Shown here piece by piece: positions 36,872 to 46,200 of a stretch of DNA of 64,000 nt; position 1 is the first letter of the stretch, and each line of letters opens with the position of its first letter. Origin of the DNA: DASWJS01 sp036397035 (GTDB taxonomy: Bacteria; Actinomycetota; AC-67); assembly GCA_036397035.1 (NCBI GenBank), contig DASWJS010000029.1, positions 1-64,000 of the forward strand. Reading direction: 5' to 3'. Under the pieces are notes generated by a model. The model saw only the letters and a program-made list of their open reading frames with translations, did no database searches and had not been told where the DNA came from. The translations under genes were made by a program, and so were the position numbers.

Positions 36872-37174
36872 ATGCCGAAGGCGCCGCTGCTCGACGAGAG
36901 CGAGATCGGGAGGCGGCTCGACGCGCTTCCCGCGTGGGAACGCAAGGGCGATCAGCTCGTGCGCACGGTGCGCTTCGCGGACTTCACCGAAGCGGTCGCG
37001 TTCGTGAGCCGCCTCGTCGAGCCGTCGAACGGGCAGAACCACCACCCGGACGTGGCGATCCACTGGAACGAAGTGACCCTCACGCTGTGGACGCACGCGA
37101 GCGGCGGGCTCACCGAGCGCGACTTCCGGCTGGCCGCGACCATCGACGCCCTGGCGCCCGATGCCGGCACTTGA
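36872..37174 (+). CDS. 4a-hydroxytetrahydrobiopterin dehydratase (pterin carbinolamine dehydratase)
   Basis: 100 residues. VEPSNGQNHHPDVAIHWNEV contains the HHPD active-site histidines of the PCD/DCoH family, and LTLWTHASGGLTERDFRLA completes the fold. It dehydrates 4a-hydroxy-tetrahydropterins. No aromatic amino-acid hydroxylase is nearby, and in many bacteria these proteins have other roles. TAGGAT lies 6 nt before the ATG. The next gene overlaps by 14 bp. Confidence 0.88.
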   Translation: MPKAPLLDESEIGRRLDALPAWERKGDQLVRTVRFADFTEAVAFVSRLVEPSNGQNHHPDVAIHWNEVTLTLWTHASGGLTERDFRLAATIDALAPDAGT

Positions 37175-37586
37175 CTTCGCCTTCCTGGCCGACGCGGCCG
37201 AGGCGCAGCCCGGACGCAAGTTCTACGTGCTCGGCGGCGGAATCGATTCCATCGGCGCGCCGCGGTTCCCGGTCGTGCACCCGATGATGTCCCTCGTGAT
37301 GCGCGTGCTGATCCACCCGATGGAGGCCGAGGACGAGCACGCCCTGGACATCCGCCTGATCGACTCCGACGGCCACGAGCTTGTCCGCTTGGACGGGAAG
37401 CTCCGCGCGAACGATCCCGCCCGCACCGGCCGCGAGATCACCGTTCCGTTCGTGATGAACCTGGTCAACACGCGCTTCGACCGCCCGGGCGACTACAGCA
37501 TCGAGATCCTGATCGACGGCGAGCACGCCAAGAGCCTGCCGCTGCGGCTGCACCAGGTCGGCGCGCCGGGCCAGGGGAAGGCGTGA
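37161..37586 (+). CDS. Conserved hypothetical protein, 141 aa (DUF6941-like)
   Basis: A beta-rich protein, MPALDFAFLADAAEAQPGRK then FYVLGGGIDSIGAPRFPVV, as in actinobacterial proteins I recall as DUF6941. The middle section reads VRLDGKLRANDPARTGRE and the end ILIDGEHAKSLPLRLHQV. No motif for catalysis is visible. It is coupled to the pterin dehydratase gene through a 14-bp overlap. Confidence 0.7.
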   Translation: MPALDFAFLADAAEAQPGRKFYVLGGGIDSIGAPRFPVVHPMMSLVMRVLIHPMEAEDEHALDIRLIDSDGHELVRLDGKLRANDPARTGREITVPFVMNLVNTRFDRPGDYSIEILIDGEHAKSLPLRLHQVGAPGQGKA

Positions 37587-37601
37587 CGCCGCCGCGCCGG
37601 G

Positions 37602-38546
37602 CTAGGCGCGGGCGTCTTCGGCCAGCTCGCGCGGGAGCGCGAAGCGCACGTCCTCGGTCACGACGGTGACCTCTTCGACCTCGCTGACGCCGCGCGCGCG
37701 GAACCACGCGACGACGCGATCGACCAGCCATTCGGGCGCCGACGCCCCCGAGGTGATCCCGACCGTGGCCGCGCCGTCGAGCCAGGACTCCTCGATCTCG
37801 GTCTCGTCGTCGATCAGGTAGGACCGCGCGCCGAGCGAGCGGGCGACCTCCGCGAGGCGCTTGGAGTTCGAGGAGTTGTCGCTGCCGATGACGAGCACCA
37901 CGTCGGCTCGCTCGGCGATCGTCTTGACGGCGCTCTGCCGGTTCTGCGTCGCGTAGCAGATGTCCTCGCGCGGCGGCCCCTGGATCGCGGGGTTGCGCGC
38001 GCGCAGGCGCTCGATGACCTCGTTGGTCTCGTCGACCGACAGCGTCGTCTGCGACACGTACGCGACCTTGCCGCCGTCCAGCGGCACGGCATCGGCTTCC
38101 GCGGGGCTCCCGATGAGGGTGATCGAGCCGGGCGCCTCGCCCATCGTGCCGATCACCTCCTCATGCCCCTCGTGGCCGATCAGGACGATGTCGTAGCCGT
38201 CGCGCGCGAACCGCTTCGCCTCGACGTGCACCTTCGTCACCAGCGGGCAGGTCGCGTCGATGACGTGGAGGCCGCGCGCGCGCCCCTGCTCGTAGACTTC
38301 GGGCGCGACGCCGTGCGCCGAGAGCACCGTCGTCGCGCCTTCCGGGACCTCGTCCAGCTCCTCGACGAAGATCGCGCCCTTGGCCTCGAGGTCGCGCACG
38401 ACGGAGATGTTGTGAACGATTTGCTTGCGCACGTACACGGGCGATCCGTACCGCGCGATCGCCCGCTCGACGATCTCTACCGCGCGGTCGACGCCGGCGC
38501 AATAGCCGCGCGGCGCGGCCAGGAGCAGGCGGCGGGGAGTCGTCAC
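37602..38546 (-). CDS. ispH: 4-hydroxy-3-methylbut-2-enyl diphosphate reductase
   Basis: 314 residues. The three iron-sulphur cysteines are in LAAPRGYCAGVDRA (16), IDATCPLVTKVH (about 98) and DICYATQNRQ (about 196); VLVIGSDNSSNSKRL and GITSGASAPEWLV bind the substrate. It makes IPP and DMAPP, the last step of the MEP route. GTG 38546 is 7 nt after TACCAT, a leaderless pattern; the frame to 38582 is rejected. It is convergent with the DUF6941-like gene. Confidence 0.95.
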   Translation of the reverse strand: MTTPRRLLLAAPRGYCAGVDRAVEIVERAIARYGSPVYVRKQIVHNISVVRDLEAKGAIFVEELDEVPEGATTVLSAHGVAPEVYEQGRARGLHVIDATCPLVTKVHVEAKRFARDGYDIVLIGHEGHEEVIGTMGEAPGSITLIGSPAEADAVPLDGGKVAYVSQTTLSVDETNEVIERLRARNPAIQGPPREDICYATQNRQSAVKTIAERADVVLVIGSDNSSNSKRLAEVARSLGARSYLIDDETEIEESWLDGAATVGITSGASAPEWLVDRVVAWFRARGVSEVEEVTVVTEDVRFALPRELAEDARA

Positions 38547-38589
38547 CGGACCAATGGTAGTCGCCCCGGAACCGGGCGACACGCCCCGG

Positions 38590-39603
38590 TCAGCCGCGGT
38601 TCGGCTTCGCGGCCTTCCGGACCGCGGCGGCCTTCGAGCGGCGCTTGCCCGCGAGCGACACCGTTCCCTTCCCGTCGTGCAGGTGCCGTCGCAGGAAGTC
38701 GGCGACGGCTCGGTTGACCTGCTGCTGCCGCTCCAGGATCGTCCCGTGCGTGCCGCCCTCGACGGTGAGCAGCTCAGCGAGAGGCATCCGCGAGGCCATC
38801 ACGTGACCGAGCCACGGCGGCACGAAGTTGTCGCGCTCGCCCACGACGACCAGCGCCGGCACTTTCACGTGACGCAACAGGTCCTCCGCCGAGTGCTCGT
38901 GCATCGCCTGCGCCATCTTCAGCATGATCTGCGGGTCCATCATCGCCATGTGGTCGTAGTACGGGCGCATGTCCTCCGCGGCGGTGTCCGGACCGAGGAT
39001 CCCGAACTGGACGGCGAGCGGGTGCGGGATGCTCGAACGGAACAGCGCGCGCCAGGCGGGCGCGACGGCGGCGGGGAGCTTGCCGAGCGCAAAGCTCGCC
39101 AGCGGGAAGACGCGCGGCGCGACCGTGGTGTTGAAGATGGTGTGAATCGCGCTCGCGTACGGGCCCGTGATCGACACCAGCGCGCTCACCCGCTTGGGCA
39201 TCAGGCGATAGGCCTCCAGGCAGACCTGCACGCCCATCGAGTGGCCGAGCAGCACCGCCTGGTCGATGCCCTCGTGGTCGAGGATCGCCTTGAGGTCTCG
39301 CGCGTAGCGGTCGAGCCGGAAGTCGTCGATCGTGTAGTTGCGCGCGCGATACCCGGGCTCGCGCGGCATTCCGCTTACCCCGCATCCGCGGTAGTTCCAG
39401 ATCAGCACGCGGTAGTGGCGCGACAGCGACGGACCGATGTACTTCCAGAAGTTGTCGGGGCAGCAATACCCGGCGCAGAGCGCGATCACGCGCTCGCCGT
39501 TGCCGGCGATCGTGTAGGCGAGGTGCGTGCCGTCGAAGGACACGACGCAGCGGTCCTTCGGGAACAAGGTGCCTTCGGCGCCGCGAACGCGCAGGTATCC
39601 CAT
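38590..39603 (-). CDS. Alpha/beta hydrolase, 337 aa
   Basis: ALCAGYCCPDNFWKYIGPSL is the oxyanion loop, VLLGHSMGVQVCLEAYRL the nucleophilic serine (about 137), VVVGERDNFVPP the aspartate and VEGGTHGTILERQQQVN the histidine. The C-terminus is basic (lysine/arginine tail after GTVSLAGKRR). It resembles lysophospholipase/esterase proteins. TAGAGT lies 9 nt before the ATG, so a leaderless transcript is likely. It follows the acyl-CoA dehydrogenase gene on the same strand after 30 bp. Confidence 0.8.
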   Translation of the reverse strand: MGYLRVRGAEGTLFPKDRCVVSFDGTHLAYTIAGNGERVIALCAGYCCPDNFWKYIGPSLSRHYRVLIWNYRGCGVSGMPREPGYRARNYTIDDFRLDRYARDLKAILDHEGIDQAVLLGHSMGVQVCLEAYRLMPKRVSALVSITGPYASAIHTIFNTTVAPRVFPLASFALGKLPAAVAPAWRALFRSSIPHPLAVQFGILGPDTAAEDMRPYYDHMAMMDPQIMLKMAQAMHEHSAEDLLRHVKVPALVVVGERDNFVPPWLGHVMASRMPLAELLTVEGGTHGTILERQQQVNRAVADFLRRHLHDGKGTVSLAGKRRSKAAAVRKAAKPNRG

Positions 39604-39633
39604 GTCGCGACGACTCTACCCGGCCCGGCGTCC

Positions 39634-40833
39634 CTATTCTGCGGCGAGCGCGCGCGAGATCACCAAGCGCTGGATCTCGCTCGTGCCCTCGAACAGCGAG
39701 TAGATCTTCGCGTCCCGATGCCACTTTTCCACCGGGAAGTCCTTGATGTAGCCGTAGCCGCCGAGCACCTGGATCGCCTGGTCGGTCACCTTCACCGCGA
39801 CCTCGCCCGCCTTGAGCTTCGACATCGACCCCTCGGCGTGCGTGAACGGCTGGCCGGTCCGCGCCATCCAGGCCGCGCGCCAGGTGAGGAGCCGCGCCGC
39901 GTCGGTTTCCATCGCCATGTCGGCGAGCTGGAAGGCGACGCCCTGGTGCTCGATGATCGGCCGGCCGAACGTCTCCCGGTCCCTGGCGTAGTCGCGTGCG
40001 TACTCCCACGCCGCGCGCGCGATGCCGACGGCCTGGGCCGCGACGCTCGGCCGCGTCGCCTCGAACGTGGCAAGCGCGCCGGACTTGCGCGAGCTTTGGC
40101 CCGAGCGGGCGCGCTCGAGCTTGCCCTCCAGGCGCTCCATCCCGCCGACGACTTGTGAGTCGGGCACCCAGCAGTCCTCCAGGATCACCTCGGCGGTGTG
40201 CGATGCCCGGATGCCCATCTTCTTTTCCTTCTTGCCCTGGCGGATCCCGGGGTTGCCGGGCTCGACGATGAAGGTCGCTTGGCCGCGGTGGCCGAGGCTC
40301 TGGTCGACCGTCGCGACGACGACGTGCACGTCGGCGATCCCGCCGTTGGTGATGAAGACCTTCGTGCCGTTGAGCAGCCAGCCGTCGCGCTCGCGCGTCG
40401 CGGTGCTCCGCAGCTTGGACACGTCCGAGCCGGCGCCCGGCTCGGTCACGGCGAACGCGGCGACCTTCGGGTCCTCGGGCGTGCCGAACATCTTCGGGGC
40501 CCACTCCATCGCCTGCTCGGGCGTGCCGGCGGCCGCCAGCGCCGCGAGCGGCAAGCCGGTGCCCATGACCGCGAGCGTCACGCCCGCGCAGCCCCACGCC
40601 ATCTCCTCCAGCGCGATCGGCATCAGCAAGCCGGTCTCGTCCTGACCGACCTGCATGTAGAAGTCGAACGAGTAGATGCCGACCTCGGCCGCCTTCTTCA
40701 GGACGGGCCAGGGGAAGTCCTCGGTCTCGTCGTAGTCGGGCGCGACGGGACGCACCTCTTTCTCAGCGAACTCGTGAATCCACTTCTGGAACTCTTTCTG
40801 TTCCGCGCTCAGTCCGAAATCCGCCATCTCCAC
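39634..40833 (-). CDS. Acyl-CoA dehydrogenase
   Basis: 399 residues with the whole ACAD fold. AAFAVTEPGAGSDVSKLRST and WLLNGTKVFITNGGIAD bind FAD and substrate, and LFEGTSEIQRLVISRALAAE holds the catalytic glutamate near the end. FADH2 would pass to ETF. The promoter region to the divergent TetR gene holds two operator-like palindromes (40870-40898), suggesting repression by that regulator. The acyl chain cannot be told. Confidence 0.9.
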   Translation of the reverse strand: MEMADFGLSAEQKEFQKWIHEFAEKEVRPVAPDYDETEDFPWPVLKKAAEVGIYSFDFYMQVGQDETGLLMPIALEEMAWGCAGVTLAVMGTGLPLAALAAAGTPEQAMEWAPKMFGTPEDPKVAAFAVTEPGAGSDVSKLRSTATRERDGWLLNGTKVFITNGGIADVHVVVATVDQSLGHRGQATFIVEPGNPGIRQGKKEKKMGIRASHTAEVILEDCWVPDSQVVGGMERLEGKLERARSGQSSRKSGALATFEATRPSVAAQAVGIARAAWEYARDYARDRETFGRPIIEHQGVAFQLADMAMETDAARLLTWRAAWMARTGQPFTHAEGSMSKLKAGEVAVKVTDQAIQVLGGYGYIKDFPVEKWHRDAKIYSLFEGTSEIQRLVISRALAAE

Positions 40834-40869
40834 TCCCTTCGCCGGCGGCCGCTCTGGCTGCTCAGGAGG

Positions 40870-40898
40870 TTACTTGCAGGTAACTTACCATTCGGTAA
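40870..40898. promoter_or_regulatory. Two adjacent palindromes in the acyl-CoA dehydrogenase/TetR promoter
   Basis: TTAC-TTGCAG-GTAA (40870-40883) and TTACC-ATTC-GGTAA (40885-40898) lie one base apart between the divergent genes at 40833 and 40951. Repeated half-sites of this kind are typical operators for TetR-family regulators of fatty-acid or acyl-CoA genes. Confidence 0.65.
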
Positions 40899-40950
40899 TC
40901 TAGCCCCGCAACGCAGCCCCGTCAAGAGATGCATCGGGAGGGAGAGAGCC

Positions 40951-41556
40951 CTGGCCACACGGCGTTTGAGCGCCGAAGCCCGTCGCGCCCAGTTGCTGGA
41001 CGTCGCGCGCGAGGTCTTCGCCGAGGACGGCTACCACGGCGCCGCGATGGAAAAGATCGCCCAGCGCGCGGGCGTGACGAAACCCGTCCTCTACCAGCAC
41101 TTCTCGGGCAAGAAAGAGCTGTACGTGGCGCTGCTCGACAGCGACATGAACCGGCTGCTGGCTCACGTGACGGCGGCGATCGAGGCCGAGCAGGAGAACC
41201 GCGCCCGCATCGAGCAGGGGCTGACCGCCTACTTCGAGTTCATCGAGCAGAACGTCGACACGTTCCGCCTGCTCTTCCGCGAGACGATGGGCGCCGACCC
41301 GGAGGTGCGCGAGTGCATCGACCGGTTCCACGACGAGGCGGGCGGCCGCATCGGGGCGATCATCGCCGAGGACACCGGCGAGTCGCCCGAGCTGTGCGAG
41401 CTGCTCGCCCGCGGGCTGATCGGCATGAGCGAGGCGGCCGCGATGCGCTGGCTCGACCGTAAGCTCCGGGTGGCGCGCGACGACCTGGTGCGGAACCTGA
41501 CCGCCGTGACGTGGCGCGGGCTCGCGGGACTTCCCATGCGCAAGGAGGAGCGGTAG
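40951..41556 (+). CDS. TetR-family transcriptional regulator
   Basis: 201 residues. The N-terminal helix-turn-helix reads FAEDGYHGAAMEKIAQRAGV followed by TKPVLYQHFSGKKELY, typical TetR. The ligand domain continues with AYFEFIEQNVDTFRLLFRET. The reading frame has no ATG or GTG near the correct position; CTG 40951 has GGGAGGGAGAG at ideal spacing, and a TTG five codons later is the alternative. It probably represses itself and the divergent acyl-CoA dehydrogenase; acyl-CoA as ligand is inferred. Its stop touches the GTG of the next gene. Confidence 0.88.
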   Translation: MATRRLSAEARRAQLLDVAREVFAEDGYHGAAMEKIAQRAGVTKPVLYQHFSGKKELYVALLDSDMNRLLAHVTAAIEAEQENRARIEQGLTAYFEFIEQNVDTFRLLFRETMGADPEVRECIDRFHDEAGGRIGAIIAEDTGESPELCELLARGLIGMSEAAAMRWLDRKLRVARDDLVRNLTAVTWRGLAGLPMRKEER

Positions 41557-42375
41557 GTGGCCAGAGGCGGATATCAGAAGCGACGGATCGAGGCCAAGCA
41601 CGAACGCGAGCGGCTCGAGCGGCGGAAGGCCGCGCGCCGCCGCAAGATCGTCGCCGCCGCTTCGGTCGTCGGGGGGCTCGCCGTGATCGGCCTCATCGCG
41701 TGGGCGCTCCTGAGCCGTTCGAACACGCCGTCGCTCACCAACCCCGACGCCACCGGTAGCGAGCAACCGCTCGCCTTCCCCACGCCGTGCACGCCCGCCG
41801 GCCCCGAGACGCTCGGGCAGAAACAGTTCTCGGACCCGCCCTGCCAGGTCATCGACACGACGTCGAGCTACGCCGCGACGCTGGAGACCTCCAAGGGAGA
41901 CATCGTCGTCAACCTGCTCGCCGCCGACGCGCCTGTAACGGTGAACAACTTCGTGTTCCTTGCCCAGAGCGGCTACTACGACGGCTCGGTGTTCCACCGC
42001 GTCATCCCCGGCTTCGGCGGGCCTGGCTCGAACATGATCCAAGGCGGCGACGCGCAGAACGGCGACGGATCAGGCGGGCCGGGCTACCAGTTCGGCGACG
42101 AGAACCCCGCGCCGTTCGACGGCTCGGGCTTGCTGGCCATGGCGAACGCGGGGCCGGGCACGAACGGATCGCAGTTCTTCTTCGTGGACGGTGCGGTCGC
42201 TCACCTGAACGCGCCGGGCGCGTGCCCCGCGCCGTCGGGTTGCCATACCGTCTTCGCCCGGGTGGTCGACGGCCTGGAGGTCGTCGGCGCGATCGCAAAC
42301 GTCAAGACGGGCGAGGGGGACCGGCCCGTGAACGACGTGATCCTCGAGCGCGTCACTATCGAGGAGACCGCATAG
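41557..42375 (+). CDS. Membrane-anchored cyclophilin-type peptidyl-prolyl isomerase
   Basis: 272 residues. A highly basic N-terminus and one transmembrane helix (VVGGLAVIGLIAWALLS) anchor it; the cyclophilin domain faces outside. VFHRVIPGFGGPGSNMIQGG contains the catalytic arginine, and NGSQFFFVDGA and CHTVFARVVDG complete the core. A four-residue cysteine-containing linker (PTPCTP, DPPCQVI) is shared with the next gene. GTG 41557 directly follows the TetR stop, with AAGGAGGAG before it. It should catalyse proline isomerisation in secreted proteins. Confidence 0.88.
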   Translation: MARGGYQKRRIEAKHERERLERRKAARRRKIVAAASVVGGLAVIGLIAWALLSRSNTPSLTNPDATGSEQPLAFPTPCTPAGPETLGQKQFSDPPCQVIDTTSSYAATLETSKGDIVVNLLAADAPVTVNNFVFLAQSGYYDGSVFHRVIPGFGGPGSNMIQGGDAQNGDGSGGPGYQFGDENPAPFDGSGLLAMANAGPGTNGSQFFFVDGAVAHLNAPGACPAPSGCHTVFARVVDGLEVVGAIANVKTGEGDRPVNDVILERVTIEETA

Positions 42376-42407
42376 AGAAGGAAGGCGGAATAGAGAAGGA
42401 GGGTCGA
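42372..42407 (+). repeat. 18-bp tandem duplication carrying a ribosome binding site
   Basis: Two near-identical 18-bp units (ATAGAGAAGGAAGGCGGA and ATAGAGAAGGAGGGTCGA) lie between the two cyclophilin genes. The first holds the stop codon of the upstream gene; the second provides the Shine-Dalgarno sequence of the downstream one. Confidence 0.85.
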
Positions 42408-43211
42408 ATGACCGGCACCAGGCCCGCGCGGGGGCGCGTGCGCCCGGCGCGCGGTCCAAAGCCCGGTCGCGGCCCGCGCTCACCCGTCTGGAAGCCGCTC
42501 CTCGTCGTCCTGCTGGTGCCGTTCGCGGCCTCGGGAATCGTGCTCCTGGCGGGGGCCCTGCAATCGCCCCCGGCCTGCACGCCGCTCGGGCCCGCCATCG
42601 TCGGGAAGCAGAGCTTCGACGCTCCCCCCTGCCGCTTCATCGCGCGCGACTCCAAGTACATCGCGATCCTTGACACCTCCGCCGGCGAGGTCACGCTGCA
42701 GCTCGAGCCGCGCCTCGCCGACGACACGGTCAACAACTTCGTGTTCCTCGCCCTTGCGGGCTTCTACGACGGGATGAGGATCCATCGCGTCGAGAGCGAC
42801 GAGGAGCACGCGTTCGTCCAGATGGGAGACCCGGGCGGCACCGGGCGCGGGAACGCCGGCTACGAGATCGAGGCCGAGACGCCGTCGCCGCTCGCCCGCT
42901 ACGTCCGCGGCGTCGTGGCGATGGCCAAGCGCGTCGACCGCGACGTCGTCGGGAGCCAGTTCTTCATCGTCGTGCGCGACTACGCCGACATCGGCGAGAA
43001 CCCGCGCGACCCGTTCTTCGGCATCGTCGCCAACCAGAACAGCCTCGCGGTGCTCGACCAGGTCGCCGAGGCGCCGCTGGACGAGGACGGCAGGCCGCTG
43101 GAGGACGTCGTGGTGCGCTCGGTGCGGATGCTGGAGGATCCTCTGGCGGACGACGAGGGGCCGCGGCCGATCCCGCTCGTCCAGCCGACCGACCTCCCGG
43201 ACTGGCCCTAA
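42408..43211 (+). CDS. Second membrane-anchored cyclophilin-like protein, divergent active site
   Basis: 267 residues. A basic N-terminus and a transmembrane helix (PLLVVLLVPFAASGIVLLAG) are followed by a cyclophilin domain. The region IHRVESDEEHAFVQMGDPGG replaces the usual FHRVIPGFMIQGGD, keeping the HRV arginine but changing the loop; GSQFFIVVRDYADIG and FFGIVANQNSLAVLD follow. PPACTP and APPCRFI parallel the cysteine linker of the previous gene, indicating duplication. Activity may be reduced. It converges on metH with a 4-bp overlap. Confidence 0.82.
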   Translation: MTGTRPARGRVRPARGPKPGRGPRSPVWKPLLVVLLVPFAASGIVLLAGALQSPPACTPLGPAIVGKQSFDAPPCRFIARDSKYIAILDTSAGEVTLQLEPRLADDTVNNFVFLALAGFYDGMRIHRVESDEEHAFVQMGDPGGTGRGNAGYEIEAETPSPLARYVRGVVAMAKRVDRDVVGSQFFIVVRDYADIGENPRDPFFGIVANQNSLAVLDQVAEAPLDEDGRPLEDVVVRSVRMLEDPLADDEGPRPIPLVQPTDLPDWP

Positions 43212-46200
43212 GCGCCCGGGCGGCCGACGGAGAAGTAGCGCGCCTCGGGGTGGTGGACGACGATCGCGCTCGTCGATTGCTCGGGGTCGAGCTGGAACTC
43301 CTCGGTGAGCCGCACGCCGATGCGCTCGGGCCCGAGGAGCGTGAAGAGCTTCTCCTGGTCTTCCAGGTTCGGGCAGGCGGGGTAGCCGAACGAGTAGCGG
43401 CTGCCCCGATAGCCCTGGTCGAACAGCTCCTTCAGGTCGGTCGCGTCCGACCCCGCGATGCCAAGCTCCTCGCGGATGCGCTTGTGCCACAGCTCGGCGA
43501 GCGCCTCGGCCATCTCGACGCCGAAGCCGTGCATGTAGAGGTAATCCTGGTAGCGGTCGGCCTCGAACAGCTCGCGCGCGGCCTCGCTGACGTGCCGGCC
43601 CATCGTGACGACGTGGAACGCGACGACGTCGGGCTCGCCGCCGACGGGGCGGAAGAAGTCGGCCAGGCACAGACGCCGCTCGCGCGGCTGGCGCGGGAAG
43701 GTGAAGCGGACCCACTCGGTCTCGGCGTCCTCGCGGTAGACGATCAGGTCGTCGCCGTCCGAGCGCGCCGGGAAGTAGCCGTAGACGACCGCGGGCACCA
43801 GGATCTGCTCGGCGGTCGCGCGGGCGAGCAGCTCGCGCAGGACGGGCTCCGCGGTCTCGGCCAGGAACCGCTCGTAGTCCTCCGGCGACTGCTCCTTCCC
43901 TCGCTTCAGGCCCCACTGCCCGCGGAAGAGCGCCACGCGGTTGAGGTAGGCGGCCACGTCGGCGACGGGGACGCCTTTCACGACGCGGCTCCCGATGAAG
44001 GGGGGGCGCGGGACCGGCGCATCGGTCGCGACGTCGGAACGGCCCGAGGTCGCGGGCGCGGCGGGGCGCGCGGCCTTCGCCACGCGCTTCTCCTTCACCG
44101 CCGCTTCCAGGGCCGGACCGCCCGCCCGCTCGGCTCCGAGCGCGTCCATCGTGCGCAGGCCCTCGAACGCGTCCCGGCCGTAGAACACGCGCCCGTTGTA
44201 AACCTTGCGCAGGTCGACCTCGACGTAGGACCGGGTCAGCGCCGCGCCGCCGAGGATCACCGGAAATCGATCGAGCCCGCGCCGGTTCAGCTCCTCGAGG
44301 TTCTCGCGCATGACCAGCGTCGACTTCACGAGCAGGCCGGACATGCCGATCGCGTCGGCGGCGTGCTGCTCGGCGGCCTCGACGATCGTCGTGATCGGCT
44401 GCTTGATCCCGAGGTTGTGCACGGTGTAGCCGTTGTTGGACAGGATGATGTCCACGAGGTTCTTGCCGATGTCGTGCACGTCGCCCTTGACGGTCGCGAG
44501 CACGATCGTCCCCTTGCCGCCGCCGGCCGCCTTCTCCATCTTCGGCTCCAGGTGCGCGACCGCCGCCTTCATCGTCTCTGCGGACTGCAATACGAAGGGC
44601 AGTTGCATCTCGCCCGAGGCGAACAGGTCCCCGACCACCTTCATCCCGGCCAGCAGGTACTCGTTGATGATGTCGAGCGGCCCGTGCGTGACGAGGGCCT
44701 CGTCGAGGTCGCCGGTCAGCCCGTCGCGGTCGCCGTCGATGATCCGGCGCTTGAGCCGCTCCTCCAGCGGCAGGTGCGCGCGCTCCTCCTTCGCCGCCTT
44801 CGCCGTGTCGACGCCCTCGAACAGCCCGATGAACTCCTGCAACGGGTCGTAGCCGTCCTTGCGGCGGTCGTAGATCAGATCGAGCGCCACTTCGCGGGCG
44901 CGCGGCTCGATCCGGTTCATCGGAAGGATCTGGGCCGGCGACACGATGGCCATGTCCAGCCCGTGCGCGACCGCTTCGTGCAGGAACACCGAGTTCAAGA
45001 CCTGGCGAGCCGCCGGCGACAGGCCGAAGGAGACGTTGGAGACGCCGAGGCTCGTGAACGCTCCGGGGAAGGCATCCTTCACGCGGCGCACGCCGTCGAG
45101 CGTCTCCAAGCCCGCGCGACGCAGCTCCTCCTGTCCGGTCGAGACCGGCAGCACGAGCACGTCGAAGATGAGGTCGCCCGGGCGCAAGCCGAACGAGCCG
45201 ACCGCAACCTCGTAGATCTTGCGGCAGGCCTCCAGCTTCCAGGAGGCCGTCGTCGCCTGGCCCTCCTCGTCGATCGCGAGCGCGACCACCGCGGCCCCGT
45301 ACTTCTTCGCGTTGCGCAGGTTGCGCTCGATCCGCGTCTCGGGACCCAGTCCCTCCTCCAGGTTGATCGAGTTGATGACCGGCCGGCCGCCGAGCATCTT
45401 CAGACCGGCCTCGATCACCTCCGGCTCGGTCGAGTCCAGCACGATCGGCAGCGTGCACTGCGTGCGGAAGCGGGCCATGATCTCGCTCATGTCCGCGACG
45501 CCGTCGCGGCCGACGAAGTCCACGTTGACGTCGATCGCGTGCGCGCCCTCGCGCACCTGGTCCTGCGCGACCTTGACGGTCTGGTCCCAGTCCCCCGCGT
45601 CCACCAAGCCCTTGAACCGTCGCGAGCCCTGCGCGTTGCACCGCTCGCCGATCACGAAGAACGACGTGGACTGCCGGAACGGCTGCGGGACGTAGAGCGA
45701 GGCCGCCGCCGGCTCGAACTCCGCGGTCCGCGGTGGGCGGGGATGATCGCGCAGCGCGCGGACGAGCGCGTCGATGTATTCCGGCGTCGTGCCGCAGCAG
45801 CCGCCGACCGCGTTCACGCCGAACTCGCGCACGAAGATCTCGTGATGGCGCACGAAGTCCTCGACGGTGAGCGTGTAGTGCGCGCGCCCCTCGCGCATCT
45901 CCGGCAGGCCCGCGTTGGGTTGCACGCTCACGTGCCCGCCCCAGGTCTGGCAGACGTAGCGCACGTGCTCGATCATCTCGACGGGGCCCGTCGCGCAGTT
46001 GATGCCGAGCGAATCGACGACGTCGAACGCCTGGATCGTGGCGACGGCCGCGCCGATCTCGGACCCGAGCAGCATGGTGCCCTCGGGCTGAATGGTCACC
46101 TGCGCCATCAGCGGCACCCGAACGCCCGCGTCGTCGAACGCCCGCGCGCACGCGGCGATCGCCGCCTTGACCTGGAGCAGGTCGTAGCAGGTCTCGATCA

